A DNA stretch of 64,000 nucleotides from Streptomyces sp. B93 (GTDB lineage Bacteria; Actinomycetota; Actinomycetes; Streptomycetales; Streptomycetaceae): NCBI RefSeq assembly GCF_018070565.1, contig NZ_JAGPXL010000007.1:124001-188000 (forward strand), given 5' to 3'. The position numbers and the translations under genes were made by a program. The notes beneath the pieces were generated by a model. It did no database searches, had not been told where the DNA came from, and saw only the letters and a list, made by a program, of their open reading frames with translations. This document shows positions 34,957 through 44,443 of this stretch, in pieces. The first letter of the stretch is position 1. Every line of letters starts with the position of its first letter.

Positions 34957-36756
34957 TCAGGTCCGTACCGGTGCGACGGGCAGCCGCGCCGTGTCGCAGA
35001 GCCGTCGCAGGGCCGCGGTCCCCGGCACCCGCGACGCCGCGGCGGTGTCGAAGCAGGGCGTGAACATCTCGCGCAGGGCGGGCCGGGCGGCGATCTCGTC
35101 AAGGGTGAGGCCCTGGTACGGCGCGAAGGTCTCCGCGCTCTGTGCGGCGCCCCACAGATAGCTGAAGTGCAGGCCGGGCCGGGCGGTGAACACCGGCCGG
35201 GCGAACTGTGCCGGGAAGCGGCCGAACTCCACGCAGTCGGACAGCCCGTGCCGTTCCTCCAGCCGTGTGTAGACCGCCGCGAGGCCGCCGGTGTCCGGGC
35301 GGCGGTGCGCCTCGAAGTCCAGCGCGGCGGCGACGGCCTGCTCCGCGGCACCCTGTCGGTACTCCAGCCATCGGGCGAGTCCGGTGTTCTCCCAGGCCTC
35401 CGCGTCGGCCGGCGACAGCGCCAGGAAGCGGGCGAACTCCGGGTGGTACACCCACTTCTCCCACCACAGGCTGAGCCACTCCATCCGTTCGGCGGGCAAC
35501 CGCTCCAGCCCGGCGGCGTGCGGCAGCCGGTCGCGGATCAGCAGGTGGTTCAGCGCGTGACCGAACTCGTGGAACAGACTGTGCACGTTCCGCGGGGTGA
35601 GTCCCCCGGCGGCGGAGTCGGCGGGGAAGGCGCAGGACAGGTAGGACACCGGTCGCTGGACGAGGGAGCCCCATGCGGTGCGGTTACGGATGCCGACCGT
35701 GTGGTGGGCGGTGCTCTTGCCCGGGCGTTCCCAGAGGTCGAGGACGATCCGGCCGAGCGGTGCGCTGTCGGAAAAGACGTCGGCGGTCAGACGGCCGGAG
35801 CCGTCGTCGGGCGCCAGCCGCGCGGTCAGGCCGAAGGCGGCGCGGGTGACGGCGAAGGCGAAGTCCAGGCAGGCACGCAGCGGGAATCGCGGGGTGCGCA
35901 GACCACCCAGCGCGGCGCGGATCGCCCATCCCGCGTGGGTCATCGGAGGGTCGGTCGTCCCGAGGAAGTCGCCCAGCTCGGCCCGCAGTTCCCGGTGAGT
36001 GCGCAGGGCCAGCGGCAGCCAGTGGTCCAGGAACCCCTGGATCTCCCCCTCCGTGGTCCGGCTCCCGAGCAGGGAGTGCGCCAGCACGCTGGGATGGCCT
36101 TGGGCGGCACTGCCGCGATGCCGGGCGGCGATCAACTCGTCGACGTGGCGGGTCAGTTCGGGCAGCTGCTGGTCGGACCGCTCCCGCCAGGCGAGCGCCA
36201 GCTTGTCCCTGGTCTCGGCCCGTGGGACGCCGCTGACGAGTTGGGTGAACACCGCGGAAGGCTCGGCGCCGGAGTCCACGCCCAGCCGCCGGAGCAGGGC
36301 CCGCTGCTGGTCACGCAACTTTCCGAGGGAGGCCCGTAGTCCGGTGAGCGCCTCGACGACAGGCCGCCCGGTGTCACGGGGCTCCTGGCACAGTCGTACG
36401 TACTCCTGCCGCGCCGACTCCACCCCGGGGTCGGTACAGGACAGGTCCGTGACGTACGCCAGGAGGCGGGAGCGGAGGGCGGGGTCCTCGTTGAACGACC
36501 AGCGCAGGTCGGCGAGCCGCGCCAGGCCCGTCGTGTCGCCGCTCCCTTCCAGGAACAGGCACACGAACCCGAGGTCGTTGTAGAGCGACATGATCTCGAC
36601 GAGGCCGTCCTCGTCCGGCTCGGGGCGGTCCAGGACGGACCGCAACTGACGCAGCATGCCGTCGAGATGGCCCTCCGGGGACGCGATGTGGTGTCCCTCA
36701 GGGGTACTGAGTCCGTGCCGCTCACCGCCACGGGTCGGCACGAGGGCGTCAGACAC
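34957..36756 (-). CDS. M3-family zinc metallopeptidase-like protein (second copy)
   Basis: 599 aa from ATG 36756, overlapping the MATE gene by 8 nt. HEFGH at 396-400, a downstream Glu in AERMEWLSLWWEKW, and FSYLWGAAQSAETF repeat the architecture of the first copy at 26944-28719; both share motifs such as NVHSLF before the zinc site and an N-terminal helical lid. They are clear but diverged paralogues on opposite strands of one cluster. Two peptidases may cut successive sites, form a heterodimer, or one may serve immunity by degrading the product. No signal peptide. Confidence 0.88.
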   Translation of the reverse strand: MSDALVPTRGGERHGLSTPEGHHIASPEGHLDGMLRQLRSVLDRPEPDEDGLVEIMSLYNDLGFVCLFLEGSGDTTGLARLADLRWSFNEDPALRSRLLAYVTDLSCTDPGVESARQEYVRLCQEPRDTGRPVVEALTGLRASLGKLRDQQRALLRRLGVDSGAEPSAVFTQLVSGVPRAETRDKLALAWRERSDQQLPELTRHVDELIAARHRGSAAQGHPSVLAHSLLGSRTTEGEIQGFLDHWLPLALRTHRELRAELGDFLGTTDPPMTHAGWAIRAALGGLRTPRFPLRACLDFAFAVTRAAFGLTARLAPDDGSGRLTADVFSDSAPLGRIVLDLWERPGKSTAHHTVGIRNRTAWGSLVQRPVSYLSCAFPADSAAGGLTPRNVHSLFHEFGHALNHLLIRDRLPHAAGLERLPAERMEWLSLWWEKWVYHPEFARFLALSPADAEAWENTGLARWLEYRQGAAEQAVAAALDFEAHRRPDTGGLAAVYTRLEERHGLSDCVEFGRFPAQFARPVFTARPGLHFSYLWGAAQSAETFAPYQGLTLDEIAARPALREMFTPCFDTAAASRVPGTAALRRLCDTARLPVAPVRT

Positions 36757-38122
36757 CGCCCACCGCCGCGGGCTCCGCCGCCGCCTGGGCCCAGTGGTCC
36801 CGGTGAACCGCCCGCCAGAGCACCGCCACGATCACCACCGAGGAGACGATGCCGCCCAGCGCGATGGCCCAGAACGCGGACTCCAGCACGAACACCGCGT
36901 ACCAGGAGAGCGGGATCATGATCCCGTAGGTCGTCACGGCGGAGGTCACGGAGAGCAGCGCGGCGCGCTGGTGGATGGTCAGCACGGCACTGTAGACGGC
37001 CTCCAGGACGTACAGCGGCATGGTGGCCATGAAGGCGGCGAGCAGGATCGTCGCCAGTCGTACGTCGAGTTCCTCGCCGCCGCCGAAGACCTGCACCAGC
37101 CAGGGACCGCTCACCATGATCAGCAGGGTGCCGACGGCGGTCGGGATGGCGGTGTACCACAGCAGCGTCCGTCCCCGTCGCGCCAGTTCCCGGGGCGTGG
37201 CGCCCTTGCCGACCTGGTAGCCGTAGTAGGTGAAGACACCCGCGACACAGGACTGGGGGACCCGGCAGAACAGGGTGTAGATCTTCGAGGCGACGACCGC
37301 CGCCGCCACCGAGCCGGGGCTGAGCGTGCCGATGAACAGGAACGGGACGATCGCGGCCATGTAGTCGTTGACGTCGCGCGCTCCGATGCCCGGGGCGATT
37401 CGGGCCATCGACCGGAACTCGGTCCTGACCTCGCCCGCCGCGGGCCGCTCGAAGCGTTCCCCCTGCGCGCGCATCCGCTGCCGGAACAGCGCGGCGCAGC
37501 CGCCCGCCATCAGCACCTGGACGATCACCGTGGAGACCGCGACGGCCTGGGCGGGCGAGGCGAAGACGGTCTTGATGCTGGTGTACAGGACCAGGTAGTT
37601 CAGTCCCGCGTTGGCGAAGAACCCGACGCTCACGACGCCGAAGGACAGGTTCTTCATGCCGCAGATCTTGAGTGCCTCGCTCACCGCGGCGTACCCGACC
37701 AGCACCATGACGCCGAGCAGCCGGACCACGATGTAGTCGGCGGTGAGGGGCACCAGCTCCGGGTCCTGCCCGATCAGGTCCAGGAACCATTCGGAGCCCC
37801 ACGCGATGGGCAGCAACAGGAGCTGGCAGGCGAGGCCGCACCACAGCAGTGCCATGAGCAGTACGGGAAGCCGCCGCCCGCGCTCCCCCTCGCCCTCGGC
37901 GATGGCCAGGCGGCTGCAGAACACCCGTACCAGGCCGCCCGCGAACGCCAGCACCCCGGTCACGACCAGGTCGGCCAGGCCGACCGCGGCCACGTACCGA
38001 AGGCCGAGCGGGGCGACCATCGCCAGGTCCACGGCGCTGAAGGCGGCGCCGACGGAACTCATCAGCAGGACGATGCCCGCGTAGCCGGCGAAGTTTCTCC
38101 GTGTCAGCTCGGTGTGCCTCAC
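36749..38122 (-). CDS. MATE-family multidrug/product exporter
   Basis: 457 aa from ATG 38122. About twelve hydrophobic helices are visible (for example AGYAGIVLLMSSVGAAFSAV, YVAAVGLADLVVTGVLAFAGG, LATILLAAFMATMPLYVLEAVY), in two related halves, the MATE arrangement. MATE proteins expel cationic or aromatic compounds in exchange for Na+ or H+. As the only transporter inside the cluster it is the probable exporter of the product. It lies between PaiB-like and M3 peptidase genes in one leftward operon. Confidence 0.88.
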   Translation of the reverse strand: MRHTELTRRNFAGYAGIVLLMSSVGAAFSAVDLAMVAPLGLRYVAAVGLADLVVTGVLAFAGGLVRVFCSRLAIAEGEGERGRRLPVLLMALLWCGLACQLLLLPIAWGSEWFLDLIGQDPELVPLTADYIVVRLLGVMVLVGYAAVSEALKICGMKNLSFGVVSVGFFANAGLNYLVLYTSIKTVFASPAQAVAVSTVIVQVLMAGGCAALFRQRMRAQGERFERPAAGEVRTEFRSMARIAPGIGARDVNDYMAAIVPFLFIGTLSPGSVAAAVVASKIYTLFCRVPQSCVAGVFTYYGYQVGKGATPRELARRGRTLLWYTAIPTAVGTLLIMVSGPWLVQVFGGGEELDVRLATILLAAFMATMPLYVLEAVYSAVLTIHQRAALLSVTSAVTTYGIMIPLSWYAVFVLESAFWAIALGGIVSSVVIVAVLWRAVHRDHWAQAAAEPAAVGGV

Positions 38123-38158
38123 GTGTCCGCTCTTCCCCCAGTCGTGTCGCCGTGGCCG

Positions 38159-38815
38159 TCAGGCGCCGTACTCTCGTTCCGTCGCTTCGTCGAAGTTGCG
38201 CATGGCTCTGCCGAGTTCCCGGGTCGGTCCGGTGCCGTCCGCCTCGAAGTGCTCACGGATCCGGCGCCGGACAGCGGGCTCCTTGTCCTGGCTGAGCTTG
38301 AACATCCCCTGTGCCGAGCGGACTTCGAGGCGGAACGCGCCCACGCCTGGGAGGATCTTACGGAAGTAGTCCAGTGAGCCTTCCTGATCCCAGCCAGCAC
38401 CGAAGCGGCCTTCCAGGCGGGCCGCGGTGCGTCGGACGACCGCGAGGGTCTCCTCGTCGTCGTGCACCGGCTGGAGCACGCCTTCCACGTGCACCGACAC
38501 GAAGTTCCAGGTCGGGGCGGCGGGGTCGGAGGGGTACAGCATCGGTGTCACATAGGAATTCGGCCCCCAGAAGACGGCCTTGGCCGCAATTCCGGCGCGC
38601 AGCGCGGACCAGTGCGGATTGGCGCGATTCATATGTCCGAGCAGCGTCGACCCGACGAGTTCGTCCACGTCGGTTTCCGAGGCGGGAATCACCGGAAGGT
38701 GCGTGGAAAACGGGGTGGACGGGCCATTGGTCATCAGTACGGCGAGCGGGTACTGACTGACCACCTCGACCAGCTGCCGACCCTCTCGGGCCTGGTAAAC
38801 GGCCGGAACATACAT
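38159..38815 (-). CDS. PaiB-like FMN-binding protein
   Basis: 218 aa from ATG 38815. The opening MYVPAVYQ, then YPLAVLMT, THLPVI, GHMNRANPHW and TWNFVSVHVEG identify the PaiB/FMN-binding split-barrel family at full length. Family annotation as 'negative regulator' derives from Bacillus PaiB and is weakly founded; the fold binds FMN and could serve as a flavin reductase or regulator. First gene of the leftward operon, so its promoter controls MATE, peptidase and KAS III genes. Confidence 0.88.
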   Translation of the reverse strand: MYVPAVYQAREGRQLVEVVSQYPLAVLMTNGPSTPFSTHLPVIPASETDVDELVGSTLLGHMNRANPHWSALRAGIAAKAVFWGPNSYVTPMLYPSDPAAPTWNFVSVHVEGVLQPVHDDEETLAVVRRTAARLEGRFGAGWDQEGSLDYFRKILPGVGAFRLEVRSAQGMFKLSQDKEPAVRRRIREHFEADGTGPTRELGRAMRNFDEATEREYGA

Positions 38816-39067
38816 GACTGACCACTCCTGTGTTCCCGCCGGAATTCGCAGCTTCTGTAAACCGCCCCCATCTGCAATATGTAAGCGCGATTCGACGGGA
38901 TGTTACCGGACGCCTGAGTGACCCCGCCATGGCACTGGACCGGAATTACAGCGTTACTCAAGCCGACATGAGGACGGCCATGGGGAGGGCGGGCGCGGCG
39001 CGGGCAGGCGTCCTCACGGTCGAAGGCCACCCTGAACGACGACGCGAGAAGGGCGTTCGGGCGTGAG
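38816..39067. promoter_or_regulatory. Upstream region of the paiB-MATE-M3-KAS III operon
   Basis: 252 nt between the paiB start and the end of the efflux gene. The 38840-38910 part is AT-richer (gcaatatgtaagcgcg), as expected for a leftward promoter, but spacing of hexamers is not convincing. No rho-independent terminator for the efflux gene is obvious. Confidence 0.4.
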
Positions 39068-40246
39068 TCACCGCAGCATCTCGGTGTTCTGGTTTGCCGT
39101 GATGACGGTGAGGAGGGGGAAGGCGGTGAGCAGTGTGATCGTGACGAGGAGCGCGCTTGCCCATAGCGGCCCGAGGGCCCCCGCTTCGGTGTCGAGAGTG
39201 GCCGCGGCGATGACGGGGCCGGTGGCGGCGCCCACGTTGAGCGCCGCTGTCGCGTACGACCCGGCCATGGTGGGGGCTCCCGCTGCCTCGTAGAGGACCC
39301 GTGTGATCAGCGTGCTGCCCAGCGCGAACGACAGTGCGCCCTGCACGAACACGAGGGTGAACAGGGCGGCCGGGTCGTCGGCCAGCAGCGACAGAGCCAG
39401 CCAGCCGACGAGCAGCAGCGGACCGGCGACCGCGATGACCGGACCGGGGCTTCGGTCGGACAGCCGTCCGGCGGCGGTGACGCCCACGAAGGAACCAGCG
39501 CCGAAGAGCATCAGAGCGACGGAGACCCACCACTCGTCCAGCCCGGCGCTGTCGGTCACCACGGGGGCGAGGAACGTGAGGCTTCCGAAGGTTGCCGCGT
39601 TCACCAGTGCGCCGAGCAGCATCACCAGGATCAACCGCGCCCTGGTGAGCTGGGTCAGCTCCGCTCGCAACGACGGCCTGCCAGTCGCCTCGGGCTCATC
39701 ACGTCCTGCTGGGATGCCTTTCAGGATGCCGACAGCCGCGGGCAGGCAGAGAGCGGCGACAGCCCAGAAGGTGGCCCGCCAGCCGAGCGCCGTGCCGAGC
39801 ACCGACCCACCGGGGACACCGGCGATCGTGGCCACCGTCGTGCCGGACAGCAGCACGGCCAGCGCGCGTCCCTTCCTGTCGGGTGAGACCAGCACGGCGG
39901 CGGCCGTCAGAGCGACGGCGAGGAACCCCGCGTTCGCGAGCGCGGCGACGACTCGGGCGGCGAACATGACGGGGAAGCTCGTTGTTACGGCGCCCAAGAC
40001 GTGAGCTGCCGCGAAAACGAGGACGAACCCGAGAAGGGCCGGGCGCCTCGGCCAGTTACGGGCAAGGGCGGCCACCAGTGGGGCGCCGACGATCATGCCG
40101 ATCGCGAAGGCCGAGGTGAGCACGCCTGCCGTCCCGACGGTGACGTCGAAATCCGAGGCGATGTCCGGCAGGAGACCGGCGAGCATGAACTCCGAGGTGC
40201 CCATGGCGAAGACCGCCAGAGCAAGCAGGTACAGCGGGAGAGGCAT
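39068..40246 (-). CDS. MFS efflux transporter, Cmx/CmlR-like
   Basis: 392 aa from ATG 40246 (MPLPLYLLALAVFAMGTSEF), CGGAG upstream. Twelve helices; the opening MGTSEFMLAGLLPDI and AFAIGMIVGAPL are typical of DHA1 drug exporters and very like actinobacterial chloramphenicol efflux proteins; length also fits. A 13-codon in-frame extension from ATG 40285 exists; it could be a regulatory leader or an alternative start. Adjacent to the biosynthetic cluster but separated by 252 nt, so involvement is uncertain. Without testing the substrate remains open. Confidence 0.88.
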   Translation of the reverse strand: MPLPLYLLALAVFAMGTSEFMLAGLLPDIASDFDVTVGTAGVLTSAFAIGMIVGAPLVAALARNWPRRPALLGFVLVFAAAHVLGAVTTSFPVMFAARVVAALANAGFLAVALTAAAVLVSPDRKGRALAVLLSGTTVATIAGVPGGSVLGTALGWRATFWAVAALCLPAAVGILKGIPAGRDEPEATGRPSLRAELTQLTRARLILVMLLGALVNAATFGSLTFLAPVVTDSAGLDEWWVSVALMLFGAGSFVGVTAAGRLSDRSPGPVIAVAGPLLLVGWLALSLLADDPAALFTLVFVQGALSFALGSTLITRVLYEAAGAPTMAGSYATAALNVGAATGPVIAAATLDTEAGALGPLWASALLVTITLLTAFPLLTVITANQNTEMLR

Positions 40247-40502
40247 CGAGTGGCTCCGAGGTGAGGAGAGGCACGAGAAGGTCATCTCGTCACCGCGGCC
40301 AGCCCCGAGCGCACACTTACGCGTCCCGCCGCGGAATGCGGCGCGACGACAGGGCTACGGGCTCAGTGGTGCAGGGGGCTGACGGCGTGACCGAAAGCCC
40401 CCGACTTGTCCGACTCAGGACTCGACATGGCTCCCACGCTACCCGACCGGTGCCGCGACAGAGCGGGCGACAAGGCCCCTGCTGACGCGGGAGCCTCGTG
40501 GG

Positions 40503-41474
40503 TCAGCGTGCCCTTCCCCGTGGCTTCAAAGGCGCGTTCGGCAGCTCCGGCGCGGGCAGTGGGGCGCCGTCGTAGCCCTGCACCTCGCCGAAGCGTGATC
40601 CCTTCATCCAGTCCTCGCGGGCCTGGACGATGTCGTCGTGGGTGCGGCCGACGAAGTTCCACCACATGACGATCTCCTCCCCGAAGGGCGGTCCGCCCAG
40701 CAGGACGAGGCGGGCTGCCTCGGGCCCGGCGTTGGTGACGGTGAGGGTCGTGCGGCCGGGGGCGGCGTAGCCCATCTCGGCCGGGGCCAGGGGCGTGCCG
40801 TCGAAGCGGATGTCGCCGGTGTCGACGAGGAGGCCGTGTTCGAAGAGCGGGTCGGCCTCCAGGCGCACCGTCGCTCCCGGGTCCACGGAGAGTTCGGCGC
40901 CGAGGAGCGGGGTGAACGTCGGCACCGGGGAGGTGTCACCGGCGAGCGTGCCGAGGAAGACCCGGGCGGCCCCGCCGTCGAGCGGTACGGGGGCGGGCGC
41001 GTAGTGCTGGAAGTCCCGTGGGGCGTCGCGGTGTTCGTCGGGCAGCGCGACCCACAGCTGCACGCCGTGCAGCAGGGTGGTGCGGGGCGTGGACACCTCC
41101 GTGTGGCTGATGCCGTGGCCGCCCGTCATGAGGTTGAGTTCGCCGGGCCGGACGAGGGCGTGGCTGCCGAGGCTGTCGCGGTGCTCGATCTCGCCGCTGA
41201 AGAGCCAGCTCACGGTCTGGAGGCCGGTGTGCGGGTGCGGGGCGACGTCCATGCCGCCGGTGCTGGAGACGTCGTCGGGGCCGTAGTGGTCGGCGAAGCA
41301 CCATGCGCCGATCAGGGTGCGCGCCCGCTGGGGCAGGGTGCGCCGTACCGTCATCGCGCGGGGTCCGCCGAGGGGGACCTCCCGGGCCGTGAGGACCTCG
41401 ACGACGGGCGGAGGGCCCGCGTCCGAGGGTCCACCGCACGACAGTTCCACGGGATGTGCTTCGGTGTTGCTCAC
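40503..41474 (-). CDS. Pirin family protein
   Basis: 323 aa. GTG 41474 is chosen because GGGAGGACGCACC lies just upstream; ATG 41507 would add 11 residues. APHPHTGLQTV, then RPGELNLMTGGHGISHTE and PFGEEIVMWWNFVG are pirin signatures, with the metal-binding His pair, a further His and a Glu in the N-terminal cupin. Some pirins have quercetin 2,3-dioxygenase activity; others modulate metabolism. It is divergent from the AhpD-like gene across a 110-nt region with direct repeats, suggesting a shared redox-responsive control. Confidence 0.9.
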   Translation of the reverse strand: MSNTEAHPVELSCGGPSDAGPPPVVEVLTAREVPLGGPRAMTVRRTLPQRARTLIGAWCFADHYGPDDVSSTGGMDVAPHPHTGLQTVSWLFSGEIEHRDSLGSHALVRPGELNLMTGGHGISHTEVSTPRTTLLHGVQLWVALPDEHRDAPRDFQHYAPAPVPLDGGAARVFLGTLAGDTSPVPTFTPLLGAELSVDPGATVRLEADPLFEHGLLVDTGDIRFDGTPLAPAEMGYAAPGRTTLTVTNAGPEAARLVLLGGPPFGEEIVMWWNFVGRTHDDIVQAREDWMKGSRFGEVQGYDGAPLPAPELPNAPLKPRGRAR

Positions 41475-41502
41475 GGTGCGTCCTCCCGGAAGCAGAACGT
41501 TT

Positions 41503-41529
41503 GACACTCAACTCGTTCGACATTCAACT
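41503..41529. repeat. Operator-like direct repeat between pirin and ahpD-like genes
   Basis: GACACTCAACT (41503-41513) and GACATTCAACT (41519-41529) differ at one base and start 16 bp apart. TTGACA (41501-41506) could be a -35 box. The arrangement suggests two half-sites for a regulator controlling both divergent genes. No regulator gene is adjacent. Confidence 0.5.
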
Positions 41530-41584
41530 TTCTCTTGGTCATGATAGGACGTGGCACGGATGATCACTCGATGAAGGAGACCAG

Positions 41585-42079
41585 GTGACTGGGACGGCGG
41601 CGAGCACCGGCAAGCGGGTCTACGTCGACAAGCAGAGCCCCGACGCCTACCGCGCCCTGATCGCCACCTCGGAGGCGGTCAGGGACGTGGCGGCACGGTC
41701 CGGTCTCGACCGGATCCTCGTCGAGCTGGTCAACCTCCGGGTGTCCCAGCTCAACGCCTGCGCGTACTGCCTCGACCTGCACACCCGGGCCGCGCTGCGG
41801 GCGGGCGAGACCACCCAGCGGCTGAGTGTGCTGGCGGCCTGGCGCGACACCGAGCTGTTCAGCCCCCGGGAGCGCGCCGCGCTCGCCCTCGCGGAGGCCA
41901 CCACCCACCCCGCGGACGCCACCGCCCAGACCACGGCCTACGCCGACGCCCGGTCCGCGCTGACCGACGACGAGATCTCCGCGGTGATCTGGGTGGCGAT
42001 CACCATGAACGCCTTCAACCGGGTCTCGGTGATGAGCAAGCACCCGGTACGGGGTTCCACGGCGCCCCGCGAGCGGTAA
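41585..42079 (+). CDS. AhpD/carboxymuconolactone-decarboxylase-like protein
   Basis: 164 aa from GTG 41585, AAGGAG upstream. C59-A-Y-C62 followed by H66 gives the CxxCxxxH motif of alkylhydroperoxidase AhpD-type proteins; the helical fold and length fit. Such proteins reduce peroxides through the Cys pair or act in related redox steps. Paired divergently with pirin. Ends 12 nt from the convergent phosphatase gene. Confidence 0.9.
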   Translation: MTGTAASTGKRVYVDKQSPDAYRALIATSEAVRDVAARSGLDRILVELVNLRVSQLNACAYCLDLHTRAALRAGETTQRLSVLAAWRDTELFSPRERAALALAEATTHPADATAQTTAYADARSALTDDEISAVIWVAITMNAFNRVSVMSKHPVRGSTAPRER

Positions 42080-42091
42080 GAGGGGCGAGGC

Positions 42092-44236
42092 TCACGTGTG
42101 CGGTGCCGGTGCCCGGGCACCGGCCGCCTCATGCCGCAGGACGAGGAGCGCCACGTCGTCGGTGCGGCGCCGGGCCGCCTCGGTGTGCTCCAGCAGGTTC
42201 TCGATCAGCAGGTCGAGGTCCTGGTCACCGGCGTCGGCGAGCTGGCGGGCGAGCTGCGCGATGGAGTCGTCGAGATCGCTCCCGGGCATCTCGATGAGTC
42301 CGTCGGTGTAGAGCGCGAGCAGCGACCCCGGGGGCAGCAGGACCTCCGCCACGGGGAACGCGGCGTCGGGGTCGATCCCCAGGAGCGGTCCCGGTGGGAC
42401 GACGAGCGGCCGGGTGTCGCCGTCCGGCAGCCGCAGCAGCGGGGGCGGGTGCCCGGCGCTGGCCACGGTCACCCGTTGGCGTACGAAGTCCAGATGGGCG
42501 TAGAGACAGCTGGTGAACAGCTCGACGCCGAGGTCGTCGAGGAGCCGGTTGGTCGCGGCGAGGACCTGCCCGGGAGAGGCGCCCAGGGTGGCGTGGGCGT
42601 GCACGGCGGTACGCACCTGGCCCATGAGGGCGGCGGCGGCGACGTTGTGGCCCTGGACGTCGCCGATGACGGCCGCCGCGGCACCGGGACCGAGGCGGAT
42701 CACGTCGTAGAAGTCGCCGCCGATCTCCATGCCGCGGGTGGCGGGAAGATAGCGGGCGGCGACCCGCAGTCCGGTCACCTCGGGGAGGGCGTGCGGCAGC
42801 AGCGCCTGCTGCAGTCCGTGGGCGAGCGCGTGCTTGGTGTCGTAGAGCCGGGCGCGGTCCAGGGACTGGGCGACGAGACCGGCCAGTGAGGTGAGGACGG
42901 CGCGTTCCTCGGCGGTGAACTCGTGCGGCCGCTCGTAGGACAGGACGCAGCAGCCGACGGGCTGCCCGGAGATGACCAACGGCAGGAAGGCCCACGCCTG
43001 TTTCCCGCTGACCTGCGGCGCCTCCGGGTAGCTGCGGCGCATCTCGTCGGCGTCGGCGAAGAAGGCGGGCACTCCGGTGGCGAGCGCGCGTCCGGCCGGG
43101 GTGAAGTCGGTCTCCAGGGCCAGGGCGTCGAGGCGTTCGATCGCCCGGGGTGCGTAGCCGCGGTGGCCGATGATCCGCAGTCGGCCCGCGTCGGCGACGG
43201 ACAGCACCAGCCCCTGCGCGCCGAAGGCGGGCATGATCTGGTCGGCGATCAGGTCGATGATGTCCCGTACGCCCACGACCTCGGTCAGCGCGGCGGCCAG
43301 GTGCATGAGCTGGTAGAGCTGACCGGCGCGGGCGGGGGCGGCGCTGTCGGTGGCGGTGACGGGTGACGCGAGCTGTCCGGTGGTGGCACCGGCGGGGAGC
43401 ACCCGCACACTGATGCCGCTGGCGTCGGGGAAGAGGTGGAACTCCAGCCACTGGCCCGGGGGGCGGCGCGCGGTGAACGTCACGTGCTGGCGGCTGAGGA
43501 CGGCGGCACGGTAGTGGTCCTCGTAGACGGGGTCGTCGAGCCAGCGCAGGGACAGCCAGGGCAGGGTGCCCAGCAGCTGGTCGGCGTCGCGGCCGAGCAG
43601 CCGCTCGGCGCCCGAGCTGAGGTAGGTGAAGTGGCCCTCCAGGTCGAGGGAGCAGCTGCCGCCCGGCAGGCGCTCCACGAAGTCGGCCGCGGCCATCGCC
43701 GGGCTCACGGCCGGACGGCCGGTGGGGTCGACGACCCGCGGCTCCCCGGAGGTGGGCCGGTAGCCGTCGGCGGTCTCCTCCAGGAGGCGGGCCAGGCGCC
43801 GGCCGCGGGACATGAGGTGGCCGTGCTCCCGGCCGGTCATGTACGGGGGGCGGGCGCTCGGCCACATCAGGAGCAGCGCTCCCCAGCGCCGTACGCCCGA
43901 CACGGGGACGGCGGCCATCGCCATCGGGTACGGCAGCGCCATCGCGGTGCGCGGATAGCGGTGGGCGACCTCCTCCTGGCTGCCGAGCCAGACCAGGCGG
44001 TCCTCGCGCACGGCGTCGGCCACCGGGGCCGGGGCGGCGACCGGCACCCGCGCCCAGGGGGCGGCGATCTCGGCCGAGGCCCCGGAGAGCACTTCGAGGC
44101 GCAGCAGCCTCTCGTCGGACTCCAGCAGGTACAGGGCGCCGATGGACGCGCCGGTGCGGCGGACCGTCTCCGCGAACTCCGGGTCGAGCGCCTCGGGACC
44201 GAGGGTGACCTCACCCGGCATATGTACGCCGCACAT
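42092..44236 (-). CDS. PAS/GAF-regulated PP2C-type phosphatase (SpoIIE family)
   Basis: 714 aa from ATG 44236, GGGAGAGGA upstream (alternative ATG 44221). Domains in order: GAF-like (~20-150), PAS (~200-310; [19 protein letters not shown]), GAF (~335-480), PP2C/SpoIIE (~500-705) with [19 protein letters not shown] and LYTDGLIE carrying the metal-binding Asp residues. No transmembrane helix and no HATPase domain. Such proteins typically dephosphorylate anti-anti-sigma factors and so feed stress sigma-factor networks. The signal sensed is unknown. Confidence 0.93.
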   Translation of the reverse strand: MCGVHMPGEVTLGPEALDPEFAETVRRTGASIGALYLLESDERLLRLEVLSGASAEIAAPWARVPVAAPAPVADAVREDRLVWLGSQEEVAHRYPRTAMALPYPMAMAAVPVSGVRRWGALLLMWPSARPPYMTGREHGHLMSRGRRLARLLEETADGYRPTSGEPRVVDPTGRPAVSPAMAAADFVERLPGGSCSLDLEGHFTYLSSGAERLLGRDADQLLGTLPWLSLRWLDDPVYEDHYRAAVLSRQHVTFTARRPPGQWLEFHLFPDASGISVRVLPAGATTGQLASPVTATDSAAPARAGQLYQLMHLAAALTEVVGVRDIIDLIADQIMPAFGAQGLVLSVADAGRLRIIGHRGYAPRAIERLDALALETDFTPAGRALATGVPAFFADADEMRRSYPEAPQVSGKQAWAFLPLVISGQPVGCCVLSYERPHEFTAEERAVLTSLAGLVAQSLDRARLYDTKHALAHGLQQALLPHALPEVTGLRVAARYLPATRGMEIGGDFYDVIRLGPGAAAAVIGDVQGHNVAAAALMGQVRTAVHAHATLGASPGQVLAATNRLLDDLGVELFTSCLYAHLDFVRQRVTVASAGHPPPLLRLPDGDTRPLVVPPGPLLGIDPDAAFPVAEVLLPPGSLLALYTDGLIEMPGSDLDDSIAQLARQLADAGDQDLDLLIENLLEHTEAARRRTDDVALLVLRHEAAGARAPAPHT

Positions 44237-44443
44237 ACCCGTCCTCTCCCATATGCCGACGCTACGCCTGTGCGGCCCGGCGGGCACCCCGCCCGGCGGG
44301 CACTGGGGAGGGACAGGGGGAACAGGGGTGCGGAGCGCGAGGGCGTTGTGGCCCTCCACCGGGCCCGTACAGCCCAGTGGCAGGGCGGGCCGGTCGGCGG
44401 AACGCTGGAATCACCGTCACCGGATTCCGAAGGGACCGGTCCC

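Noticed and set aside
40246..40502. An additional gene between pirin and the efflux pump
   Set aside because: Short frames here have Arg/Ala-rich antisense-like composition and no ribosome binding site.
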